From positions 1 through 46,816 of the forward strand of contig CALGNO010000052.1 in assembly GCA_937958625.1 (NCBI GenBank): a stretch of DNA of 46,816 bases. Reading direction: 5' to 3'. The notes under the pieces were generated by a model that made no database searches, was not told where the DNA came from, and saw only the letters and a program-made list of their open reading frames with translations. Below, one piece after another: positions 1-6,966 of this stretch. The position numbers and the translations under genes were made by a program. The stretch comes from an uncultured Neomegalonema sp. GTDB taxonomy: Bacteria > Pseudomonadota > Alphaproteobacteria > Rhodobacterales > Rhodobacteraceae. Within the stretch, counting starts at the first letter, position 1. Each line of letters starts with the position of its first letter.

Positions 1-13
1 TAGAGCATCCTGA
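1..13 (+). repeat. IS630 left terminal inverted repeat
   Basis: TAGAGCATCCTGA, the exact reverse complement of 1027-1039. The match weakens after base 13. Confidence 0.92.
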
Positions 14-80
14 AGTTTTGAGGATTCACAAGTCCGATCATTTCTGATTCAAGATTTCTCGTGTGATGCGGGAGGTTTTG

Positions 81-1023
81 ATGCCGAAGCAATACGACAG
101 TGCTCTCCGCGATCGTGTTGTCGGAGCGGTTGGTCGGGGGATGTCGGCGCGTGCGGCGGCTGCCCGGTTCGAAGTGGGCGTTGCCACTGCGATCCGCTGG
201 GTTCGGCGGTGGCGTGAGGAAGGCACCCATGCCGATCCTCCACGCCGCAAATATCGCTCGAAGCTGGACGAACACGCAGTCTGGCTTTCGGAACTGCGCG
301 CAGCGGAGCCGGAATTGAGTTGTCAGGCGGTTGTGGACAGGCTGGCCGAGGAGAAGCACCTGCGGGTTCACGAGACGACGCTGTTGTACTGGCTGCGCCG
401 CAACGGGATCACGTACAAAAAAGACGATGATCGCCGCGGAGCGCGAGCGCGGCGATGTCGCCCTTGCCCGTTGGCTCTGGCATCGCGACCAGAAGACGGT
501 CGATCCCCGCAAACTGGTCTTTGTCGATGAGACAGGGACGGCGACGAACATGGCTCCCCTTTACGGTTGGGGGCCGAAGGGCGAGCGCGTCATCGGCTCC
601 GCGTCTCACGGGCACTGGAAGCGGACGACGTTTGTCGGCGGCCTGACCCTCAACGGTTTCATCGCGCCCATGGTCATCGAGCAGGCCATGAATGCCGCGA
701 CTTTCGAGGCGTGGGTCGAGCAGTTCCTCATCCCGGACATGCCAAGGAACGCCATCATCGTGATGGACAACCTCTCCGCTCACAAAGGCGAGCAAGTACG
801 CAAACTGATCGAGGCAGCGGGAGGCGAGGTGCTCTACCTCCCCCCGTACTCCCCGGACCTTAACCCCATCGAGCAGGCATTCTCGAAGCTCAAGCACTGG
901 CTCAGGGCCGCAAAAGAAACCACAACCCAAAACCTCTGGAACATGATCGGGACCATCCTCTATCACTTCAAACCCGACGAATGCGCCAGATTTTTCCTAA
1001 ATAGCGGATATCGAGCCATTTAA
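81..1023 (+). CDS. IS630-family transposase, two frames joined by a frameshift
   Basis: DDE transposase of the IS630 family. The first frame starts at the ATG at 81, preceded by GGGAGG, and encodes a helix-turn-helix region (residues about 5-110) that should bind the terminal repeats. It reads up to an A6 run at 417-422. The catalytic domain is in the +1 frame, continuing as KKTMIAAERERG and ending at 1023. It carries the DDE residues in VFVDETG, IVMDNLSAHK and NPIEQAFSKLK. Skipping one base at the A run gives one protein of about 313 residues, a normal length for the family. Split IS630 transposases expressed by programmed frameshifting are known, so this is more likely functional than broken. 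A simple one-base indel cannot be excluded. Confidence 0.88.
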
Positions 1024-1026
1024 ATT

Positions 1027-1039
1027 TCAGGATGCTCTA
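1027..1039 (-). repeat. IS630 right terminal inverted repeat
   Basis: TCAGGATGCTCTA, which mirrors bases 1-13. It lies just after the transposase stop codon, and its final TA is the presumed target duplication. Confidence 0.92.
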
Positions 1040-1079
1040 AGGCCTTTGCCCCGCCGCGTTGAGAGGCCTTGAGAATCAT
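1040..1079 (-). pseudogene. Relaxase gene, first 14 codons, cut by the IS630 element
   Basis: Reading leftwards from the ATG at 1079, the frame gives MILKASQRGGAKAL before running into the insertion sequence. This resembles the start of MobA/VirD2-type relaxases, which often open with MILK followed by a QRGG segment. The ATG overlaps the TGA of mobC (ATGA, 1079-1076), the translational coupling expected between mobC and a relaxase gene. The catalytic tyrosine and histidine motifs would lie beyond the insertion and are not in the window. The call rests on a short peptide plus context, both of which agree. Confidence 0.75.
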
Positions 1080-1522
1080 CGCTGTTGTCCATCCCGCACC
1101 GACAGACCCATGGCTGCGATCAAGGTCGCCCGCATCCATGCGACATCGGCACAGGCCGCATGAATATCGGCGGTCACTGCATCATCGATATGTAACGTGC
1201 CGGTATGGATGGCCTTAGCGATCTGGTTCAGATTGGCCGCTGACCGGCTTGCCCCCAGCCGGGCGAGAATGGCCGCAAGCAACCGCTGATCGGCCGCCGG
1301 CATCACCCGGCGTTTGCGATACCGTGGAGCGTCATCGGCCAGCACGACGGATTTGATATAGGCAGATAAAGGCCGTCCACCGGCTTTAGCCTCGATCTTG
1401 GCCCGCTCATCGGCGGTTAGACGCATCGAAAAGGGCGGCAAACGGCGTTTGGGGGATTGGTTAGGTTGCTGTGACTTGGGATAGCGGGATGACCCGGCGG
1501 CTTGTTGAAAATCGTGCTTCAT
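1076..1522 (-). CDS. mobC: MobC-like plasmid mobilisation protein
   Basis: A 148-residue protein of the bacterial mobilisation protein MobC family, the relaxosome accessory that helps open DNA at oriT. A ribbon-helix-helix-like segment (MRLTADERAKIEAKAGG) lies near residues 32-48. The family signature NLNQIAKAIHTG lies near residues 98-109. An ATG exists 11 codons further upstream. The start at 1522 is preferred because it has GGAGG eight bases ahead and overlaps the stop of the preceding frame as ATGA. Downstream it overlaps the truncated relaxase start in the same way. With the relaxase broken, the gene is probably a remnant. Confidence 0.82.
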   Translation of the reverse strand: MKHDFQQAAGSSRYPKSQQPNQSPKRRLPPFSMRLTADERAKIEAKAGGRPLSAYIKSVVLADDAPRYRKRRVMPAADQRLLAAILARLGASRSAANLNQIAKAIHTGTLHIDDAVTADIHAACADVAWMRATLIAAMGLSVRDGQQR

Positions 1523-1845
1523 GGCCTCGGCCTCCGCACATTTTTCGATTGGCATTCTGTCTTTGGCTGTAGGCCCGCATCCCCGTTCGCGAATCGGCTA
1601 TTCTCATCCAATGCAGATAAATGACGTAACGCCGTCGCCGCTTCCGGCTCGTTCGATAGGCATAATTCCCATGCCTCCAATACCGCCAGAATCTCGTCAG
1701 AAATCCGTTCAATCCCACTCCCGTCAAGGGCACCAGCTTTCAGCCGTTTTACCTGCGCACCGATGCCTGATACGCTCGGGCGGTGATCGAAGTCCCGCCA
1801 TATCGCTGGAAATCTCGCCAAAATCGGGTGGCACCGCCCTTTCAC
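1519..1845 (-). CDS. Small unknown protein upstream of mobC, possibly truncated
   Basis: An open frame of up to 108 residues after gpt and before mobC. Its stop overlaps the mobC start as ATGA, which argues that it is translated and belongs to the mobilisation module. I do not recognise the family. The middle part (residues about 30-75) is acidic and likely helical, with EILAVLEAWELCL. The start is uncertain: the GTG at 1845 is the first candidate after the gpt stop and has no clear ribosome binding site. The frame is open further upstream inside gpt, so the gene may have lost its 5' end when the element joined this site. Confidence 0.45.
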   Translation of the reverse strand: MKGRCHPILARFPAIWRDFDHRPSVSGIGAQVKRLKAGALDGSGIERISDEILAVLEAWELCLSNEPEAATALRHLSALDENSRFANGDAGLQPKTECQSKNVRRPRP

Positions 1846-1855
1846 GGGCAGTGGC

Positions 1856-2359
1856 TCAGGCGTCGCCGCGCAGGGGTTTGGCGTAGGCCAGTTCCAGATC
1901 CCACGGAAAGTAAATCCACGTATCCTGCGAAACCTCGGTGATAAAGGTCTGCACCAGCGGGCGGCCCTTGGGTTTGGCGTAGACGGTCGCGAAATGCGCC
2001 TTGGGGTAGAGTTTTCGCACGGCCTCCAGCGTCTTGCCGCTGTCGACCAGATCATCGACGATCAGGATGCCCTCGCCGTCACCGACCATTTCGGCGTCGG
2101 GGTATTTCAACACCTTGGCCTCGCTGCCCTGGGACTGGTGGGCATAGCTCTTGACGCTGATGGTATCGACAACGCGGATATTGAGTTCGCGCGCCACGAT
2201 ACAGCCCGGCACCATACCGCCGCGCGTGATGGCGACGACGGCCTTCCATGCGCCCTCATCGCCCGGTCCGTGACCGTCGAGACGCCACGCAAGTGCGCGG
2301 GCGTCCCGGTGCATCTGGTCCCACGAAACGTGGAACGCCTTTTCGCCTGCAACGCTCAC
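1856..2359 (-). CDS. gpt: Xanthine(-guanine) phosphoribosyltransferase
   Basis: A 167-residue type I phosphoribosyltransferase that salvages xanthine, guanine or hypoxanthine with PRPP to form the nucleotide in the cytoplasm. The PRPP-binding loop is [13 protein letters not shown], near residues 97-109. A second conserved stretch, [10 protein letters not shown], lies near residue 45. Length and arrangement match the E. coli Gpt type. The start is a GTG at 2359 overlapping the stop of the upstream FKBP gene by four bases (GTGA), so the two are translationally coupled. The 3' end adjoins the mobilisation remnant, but I see no attachment-site repeat there. Confidence 0.9.
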   Translation of the reverse strand: MSVAGEKAFHVSWDQMHRDARALAWRLDGHGPGDEGAWKAVVAITRGGMVPGCIVARELNIRVVDTISVKSYAHQSQGSEAKVLKYPDAEMVGDGEGILIVDDLVDSGKTLEAVRKLYPKAHFATVYAKPKGRPLVQTFITEVSQDTWIYFPWDLELAYAKPLRGDA

Positions 2360-2805
2360 TTGATCGCGATAAGTTCGACGTCGAAGATCAGCGTCGCGTT
2401 CGGCGGGATAACGCCGCCAGCGCCCCGCGCGCCATAGCCCAGCTCGGACGGGATCACGAACTCATAGCGCGCGCCTTCTTTCATCAGCTGAACGCCCTCG
2501 GTCCAGCCCGCTATAACGCCGTTCAGCGGGAAAGAAATCGTCTCACCCCGGTCGCGAGAGCTGTCGAACTTGGTGCCGTCGACCAGCGTACCGGTATAGT
2601 GGACCTCGACCGTATCCGAGGCGCTTGGCTGCGCGCCGGTTCCCTCTTGCAGCACCTTGTATTGCAGGCCGCTATCGGTGACGGTCACGCCGTCTTTGCT
2701 CGCGTTTTCAACCAGATAGTCCATGTTCGGCTCCGCATTCAGGGTCAGGGGTGCGGTCATGCCGCAAACGAGCGCAAGGCCCGCGAGTGTCTTGGTCAGG
2801 CGCAT
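2356..2805 (-). CDS. Exported FKBP-type peptidyl-prolyl cis-trans isomerase
   Basis: A 149-residue protein with an N-terminal signal peptide ([19 protein letters not shown], cleavage probably after LNA near residue 23) and one FKBP domain from about residue 45 to the end. Characteristic segments are [30 protein letters not shown] and [17 protein letters not shown]. It should catalyse proline isomerisation of envelope proteins. The ATG at 2805 is chosen because it opens the signal peptide and has AGGA upstream. The frame runs on for 49 further codons without hydrophobic character. It is the first gene of a two-gene unit with gpt. Confidence 0.9.
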   Translation of the reverse strand: MRLTKTLAGLALVCGMTAPLTLNAEPNMDYLVENASKDGVTVTDSGLQYKVLQEGTGAQPSASDTVEVHYTGTLVDGTKFDSSRDRGETISFPLNGVIAGWTEGVQLMKEGARYEFVIPSELGYGARGAGGVIPPNATLIFDVELIAIK

Positions 2806-2964
2806 ATCTAAGGTATCCTTGTTGAAACTGCTCCCTCTCAGCGGCGACCATAGCGATAGAGACCGGCGGCGCAAGGTCGAACGGGTTCGCAAAAGCCTGT
2901 CATGCTCTGGCAAAGTCGGCGACGCGAACCACGTCTGAGGCGACGTCTTCACGGGAGAACATCG

Positions 2965-3531
2965 ATGGGAAAACTCTGGCTCGCCCTAGGGGTCGTGTCA
3001 TTGCTGGGCGTGCGCCCGGTTGCCGCCGATACCGAAGCCCTTGCAGCATTGGTCGACCCGCATACCCATGCCATCATGCGCCATGCCCTCGCGCCGGGAT
3101 ATTCCGACCCCGCGAATTTCGATGTCGAAAATTGCGCAACCCAGCGCAATCTCGACGCGGCGGGGCGCAGGCAGGCGGAGGCCACCGGCGCCGCCTTTCG
3201 CGCTGTTGCCGCCGGTATCGACGCCGTCTGGACCAGCCAATGGTGCCGGTGCAAGGATACGGCGAACCTCATGGCTCTCGGGACACCGGTCGAAGTTCCA
3301 GCCCTCAACTCGTTCTTTGAACACCGCCATCGCCGCGATGCGCAGACCGAGGCCCTGCGGCAGCAGCTGTCGGCGCTGAAACCCGAGGTATCAACGGTCC
3401 TGGTGACGCATCAGGTCAATATCTCGGCTCTGCTCGGACGGAGTACGCGCTCCGGCGAGGTGGTTGTCTTCACCATCGCGCAAGATGGCGAAACGCAGGA
3501 GCGGGGCAGCTTCGTCCTGCCCGCCGAATAG
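2965..3531 (+). CDS. Exported histidine phosphatase family protein
   Basis: A 188-residue protein of the phosphoglycerate-mutase-like histidine phosphatase superfamily. A signal peptide (MGKLWLALGVVSLLGVRPVAA) is followed by the phosphohistidine motif IMRHALAPG, with RHA in place of the commoner RHG. The second catalytic histidine is in VLVTHQVN near the C-terminus. The segment WTSQWCRCKDTA is typical of periplasmic members. The substrate cannot be told from sequence. The start at 2965 is preceded by GGGAGA. The gene is divergent from the FKBP/gpt pair. Confidence 0.85.
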   Translation: MGKLWLALGVVSLLGVRPVAADTEALAALVDPHTHAIMRHALAPGYSDPANFDVENCATQRNLDAAGRRQAEATGAAFRAVAAGIDAVWTSQWCRCKDTANLMALGTPVEVPALNSFFEHRHRRDAQTEALRQQLSALKPEVSTVLVTHQVNISALLGRSTRSGEVVVFTIAQDGETQERGSFVLPAE

Positions 3532-3610
3532 CACGCGGTCTCGACAACGGGCCGCAATCGGCATAGACGCGGGGAAAAGGCATATCGCCTCGTTCTCCGA
3601 AAGTGATCCT

Positions 3611-5437
3611 ATGCAAGACTTCGACGGCGTGGTCCCCGCGCTGCAACAGGCTTTGAGCGCCAAGGGCTATGATACCCTGACCCCCGTTCAACGCGACGTT
3701 CTGAAGCCCGAACTGGCCGAGGCCGACCTGCTCGTTTCGGCCCAGACCGGGTCCGGCAAAACCGTAGCCTTCGGCATGGCCATCGCGCCGACATTGCTGG
3801 AGGGCGCAGACCGCCTTCCCTTCGCCGCCGCGCCGCTGGCGCTGGTGATCGCCCCGACGCGCGAGCTGGCGATGCAGGTCAAGGGCGAGCTGACCTGGCT
3901 CTATGGCGAAACCGGTGCAAGGATTGCGTCCTGCGTCGGCGGAATGGAGCCGCGCACCGAGCGCCGCGCCTTGCAACAGGGCGCGCATATCGTCGTCGGC
4001 ACGCCGGGGCGTCTGCGCGACCATATCGAGCGCGGCGCGCTTGACCTGACGGCGGTGCGGGCGACCGTGCTGGACGAGGCCGACGAGATGCTCGACCTCG
4101 GCTTTCGCGAAGACCTCGAATTCATTCTCGGCGAGGCCCCCGACGACCGCCGCAGCCTGATGTTCTCGGCCACCGTGCCGCGCGGGATTGCGGCGCTGGC
4201 GAAGAAATTCCAGCGCAATGCCGTCCGTGTGACGACGAGCGCGGCTGAATCCCAGCATGTCGACATCGAATACCGCGCGCTGCACGTCGCCTCCACCGAC
4301 CGCGACAAGGCCATCGTGAACCTGCTGCGCTATTACGAGCCGAAAAATGCGCTAGTATTCTGTGCGACGCGGGCGACCGTCAACCACATGACGGCCCGAT
4401 TCCACAATCGCGGCTTTTCCGTTGTCGCTCTGTCGGGCGAGTTGAGCCAGAATGAGCGTACCCATGCCCTGCAAGCCATGCGTGACGGGCGGGCGCAGGT
4501 ATGTATCGCCACCGATGTTGCCGCGCGCGGCATCGACCTGCCTGACCTCGAACTCGTGATCCATGCCGAGTTGCCGAAGACCTCGGAGACCCTGTTGCAC
4601 CGCTCAGGCCGCACGGGCCGGGCAGGGCGCAAGGGCATCTCGGCGCTGATCGTGCCGGGCAATATGCGCCGCAAGGCCGAACGCTTGCTGCAATCGGCGA
4701 AGATCGAAGCCGAGTGGGCGCGCCCGCCTTCTCATGATGATGTGCTGCGCCGGGATGACGAGCGTCTGCTATCCAAACCATGGCTGACTGACGAGATCGA
4801 AGAAGAAGACCGCGAGTTTGCCGCCGACTTGCTTGCCAAATTCGGCGGCGAGCGCATCGCGGCTGCCCTCGTGCGTCAATACCGCGCCGGTCGCTCGGCC
4901 CCAGAAGAGCTGCGCGAGGCGTCAGAACCCGCCAAGACAAAAGCCCCCCGCGAGCGTGTTGATTTCTCCGACGGCGCGTGGATTTCCATCTCGGTCGGGC
5001 GCAAGCAACGGGCAGAGCCGCGCTGGATCATCCCGATGCTGTGCAAGACCACGCCCCTGACCAGTCAGGACATCGGCGCAATCCGTGCGCAGTACACCGA
5101 GACATTTGTCGAGATGCGCGCCGGGGCCATCGACGGCTTCATGGCCGCGCTCGATAACGGGATGCTTGAAAAGACGGTGACGGTCACGCGCCTGCCGGGT
5201 CCGCCCGACCTCTCCGCCAGCCAACCGTCGCCGGATTTCAAAAAGAAGCCGCCGCGCAAGGACGGGCCGAAAAAGGGCTATCCGAAGAAAGACGGCGCGA
5301 AAGCGTATAATCCCGCCGATGACAGCCCCGACAAACCCCGCCCCAAGAAAAAGCCCTTCAAGGCCAAGGGCAGCAAGGGGCCGGATGGCGTATTGAAACG
5401 CGGCCCGGTGAAGAAGAAAGATAAGAAGCCAGGATAA
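3611..5437 (+). CDS. DEAD-box ATP-dependent RNA helicase with RNA-binding tail
   Basis: A 608-residue cytoplasmic RNA helicase. The Q motif is followed by Walker A AQTGSGKT (about residues 43-50), DEAD at 155-158, SAT near residue 197, and HRSGRTGRAGRKG in the second RecA domain. After the core come a charged region and a DbpA/CsdA-type RNA-binding fold (about residues 445-520; WISISVGRKQRAEPRWIIPML). A Lys/Pro/Gly-rich basic tail of about 70 residues ends the protein. The order fits the DeaD/CsdA group involved in ribosome assembly and cold adaptation. The ATG at 3611 is chosen because the core begins there; upstream codons overlap the phosphatase gene. Confidence 0.9.
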   Translation: MQDFDGVVPALQQALSAKGYDTLTPVQRDVLKPELAEADLLVSAQTGSGKTVAFGMAIAPTLLEGADRLPFAAAPLALVIAPTRELAMQVKGELTWLYGETGARIASCVGGMEPRTERRALQQGAHIVVGTPGRLRDHIERGALDLTAVRATVLDEADEMLDLGFREDLEFILGEAPDDRRSLMFSATVPRGIAALAKKFQRNAVRVTTSAAESQHVDIEYRALHVASTDRDKAIVNLLRYYEPKNALVFCATRATVNHMTARFHNRGFSVVALSGELSQNERTHALQAMRDGRAQVCIATDVAARGIDLPDLELVIHAELPKTSETLLHRSGRTGRAGRKGISALIVPGNMRRKAERLLQSAKIEAEWARPPSHDDVLRRDDERLLSKPWLTDEIEEEDREFAADLLAKFGGERIAAALVRQYRAGRSAPEELREASEPAKTKAPRERVDFSDGAWISISVGRKQRAEPRWIIPMLCKTTPLTSQDIGAIRAQYTETFVEMRAGAIDGFMAALDNGMLEKTVTVTRLPGPPDLSASQPSPDFKKKPPRKDGPKKGYPKKDGAKAYNPADDSPDKPRPKKKPFKAKGSKGPDGVLKRGPVKKKDKKPG

Positions 5438-5487
5438 GTGAATATCGCTCCGGCGAAGGCCGGAGGAGACTGCCGACAAACTTCACA

Positions 5488-5580
5488 CCCTTCGAGACGC
5501 TCGCTTTGCGCGCTCCTCTGCGCGCCGTAAGCTCGGCCTTCCTCATCCTGAGGAGGGCCGAAGGCCCGTCTCGAAGGATT
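5488..5580. repeat. Dispersed REP-like palindrome, copy A
   Basis: Perfect 11-bp outer arms, CCTTCGAGACG at 5489-5499 and CGTCTCGAAGG at 5567-5577, enclose a smaller palindrome around CCTCATCCTGAGG. The reverse complement of 13971-14076 is a second copy. It lies between the helicase and serC and contains no gene. Similar palindromes are common between genes in alphaproteobacteria. Confidence 0.8.
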
Positions 5581-5637
5581 GTGCCCAAACCTCAAAGTCC
5601 CGGTAATTTCCGCTTCCCTTACCGCCGCGTCTGATCT

Positions 5638-5690
5638 AACCAACCCTCGTGCCCGGCGTCACAACACGCCGAACCGACTAGAGGTTGGAG
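5638..5690 (+). promoter_or_regulatory. serC-type leader RNA structure
   Basis: Just ahead of the serC start, CCAACC (5640-5645) can pair with GGTTGG (5683-5688). Inside it GGCGT (5655-5659) pairs with ACGCC (5666-5670) around a six-base loop. The outer 3' arm runs directly into the GGAGAG ribosome binding site. Position, size and gene match the serC RNA motif described upstream of serC in alphaproteobacteria, a predicted cis-regulatory RNA. Identification is from memory of that motif plus the pairing. Confidence 0.7.
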
Positions 5691-5696
5691 AGACCA

Positions 5697-6869
5697 ATGA
5701 CGAATGCGACCGCAGGCGCAAAGCCTGACGCGCGCCCTACAGATGCGCGCTTTTCCCCCGGACCGACCCGCAAATTCCCCGGCTGGACTCTTGATGGGCT
5801 GGCCGACGCGCAGCTCGGGCGCTCCCACCGTTCCAAACCCGGTAAGGCCAAGCTCAAAGAGGTCATCGACCGCTCGAAAGCGGTTCTCGGGATGCCCGAC
5901 GACTGGCGTCTGGGCATCATTGCCGGGTCCGATACCGGCGCGGTCGAGTGCGCGATGTGGAACCTGTTCGGCGCGCGGCCCGCCGAAATCCTCGTCTGGG
6001 AAGCCTTCGGCAATGACTGGGCCGTTGATGCGGTCAAGGAACTCAATATCGACGCCAAGGTGACCAAAACGCCCTTTGGCGACCTGCCCGACCTGAACGC
6101 GGTCGACTGGGACAAGGACGTCTGCCTAACGTGGAACGGCACCACCTCCGGCGTGCGGATGCCCTCGGGCGATGCGATTCCGGCGGACCGTAAAGGTCTG
6201 GTGCTGGCCGATGCGACCTCGGCGGCCTTTGCCATGGATATTCCGTGGGACAAGGTCGATGTGGTGACGTGGTCCTGGCAAAAGGTGCTGGGCGGTGAAG
6301 CGGCCCACGGCATGATGGCCCTGTCGCCCCGCGCCGTTGCGCGGATGGCCGAATACACGCCCGCATGGCCAATTCCGAAGATCTATCGCATCCGCAAGGG
6401 CGACGGCGTCAACGAAGGCGTTTTCGAGGGCGCAACGCTGAACACGCCGTCTCTGCTGGCCGCCGAGGATTGCCTCGCGGCGCTGAAATGGGCGGAGAGC
6501 ATCGGCGGTTTGCCCGCGCTAAAGGCTCGCTCGCAGGCCAATCTGGCGGCGGTGTCCGAGTGGATCGACCGCTCGGACTGGGCGCAGTTCATGTGCAAGG
6601 ACGCGGCGAATCGCTCGTCCACGGCGCTGTGCATCGAAATATCGGACCCGGCTTTCGATGCGCTGCCCGACGATGCCGCGCGCTGGAAATTCGTGAAGGC
6701 AATGACCGGATTGCTGGATGCCGAGGGCGTGGCCCATGACATCGAGGGTTACCGCGACGCGCCGCCCTCCATCCGTCTTTGGGGCGGGGCCACCGTCGAG
6801 ACGGCAGACATCAAGGCGGTTCTGCCATGGCTCGATTGGGCCTTCGCCGAGGTGAAGGCTGCTTCCTGA
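5697..6869 (+). CDS. serC: Phosphoserine aminotransferase
   Basis: A 390-residue PLP enzyme that converts 3-phosphohydroxypyruvate and glutamate to phosphoserine, the second step of serine synthesis. It is the alphaproteobacterial SerC type. The PLP lysine is expected at Lys196 in SWQKVLGGEAAHG, and the substrate region TWNGTTSGVR lies near residue 150. The ATG at 5697 has GGAGAG upstream and follows the leader hairpin. serA follows 97 bases later on the same strand, so the pair probably forms one transcription unit making serine from 3-phosphoglycerate. Confidence 0.92.
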   Translation: MTNATAGAKPDARPTDARFSPGPTRKFPGWTLDGLADAQLGRSHRSKPGKAKLKEVIDRSKAVLGMPDDWRLGIIAGSDTGAVECAMWNLFGARPAEILVWEAFGNDWAVDAVKELNIDAKVTKTPFGDLPDLNAVDWDKDVCLTWNGTTSGVRMPSGDAIPADRKGLVLADATSAAFAMDIPWDKVDVVTWSWQKVLGGEAAHGMMALSPRAVARMAEYTPAWPIPKIYRIRKGDGVNEGVFEGATLNTPSLLAAEDCLAALKWAESIGGLPALKARSQANLAAVSEWIDRSDWAQFMCKDAANRSSTALCIEISDPAFDALPDDAARWKFVKAMTGLLDAEGVAHDIEGYRDAPPSIRLWGGATVETADIKAVLPWLDWAFAEVKAAS

Positions 6870-6875
6870 TTTTTC

Positions 6876-6943
6876 GTCATCCTCGGGCAGGGCCCGAGGA
6901 TCTCCCTGCGTTTAGAGACCCTCGGATCAAGTCCGAGGGTGAC
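6876..6943. repeat. Dispersed double palindrome between serC and serA
   Basis: Outer arms GTCATCCTCGG (6876-6886) and CCGAGGGTGAC (6933-6943) are inverted repeats with one mismatch. The interior holds two hairpins, CCTCGGGC/GCCCGAGG and CCTCGGA/TCCGAGG. This is a different family from the repeat at 5488-5580. It could fold in the serC-serA transcript and affect its stability. Confidence 0.72.
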
Positions 6944-6966
6944 CCATGTTTCCAAGGACAATTCCC

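Larger units (their letters stand above)
1..1039 (+). mobile_element. IS630-family insertion sequence, complete
   Basis: The element is bounded by perfect 13-bp inverted repeats: TAGAGCATCCTGA at 1-13 and its reverse complement at 1027-1039. Both ends carry the TA dinucleotide, which is what IS630/Tc1-mariner elements duplicate on insertion. One transposase gene, split by a frameshift, fills the interior. The left end is also the first base of the window, so the sequence on the other side is unknown. The right end lies inside the relaxase gene that starts at 1079 on the minus strand. Confidence 0.93.

Noticed and set aside
1039-1070. AAGGCCT/AGGCCTT inverted repeat as a terminator of mobC
   Set aside because: The stem lies within the relaxase coding start and reaches into the insertion end; it has a long loop and no U-run.
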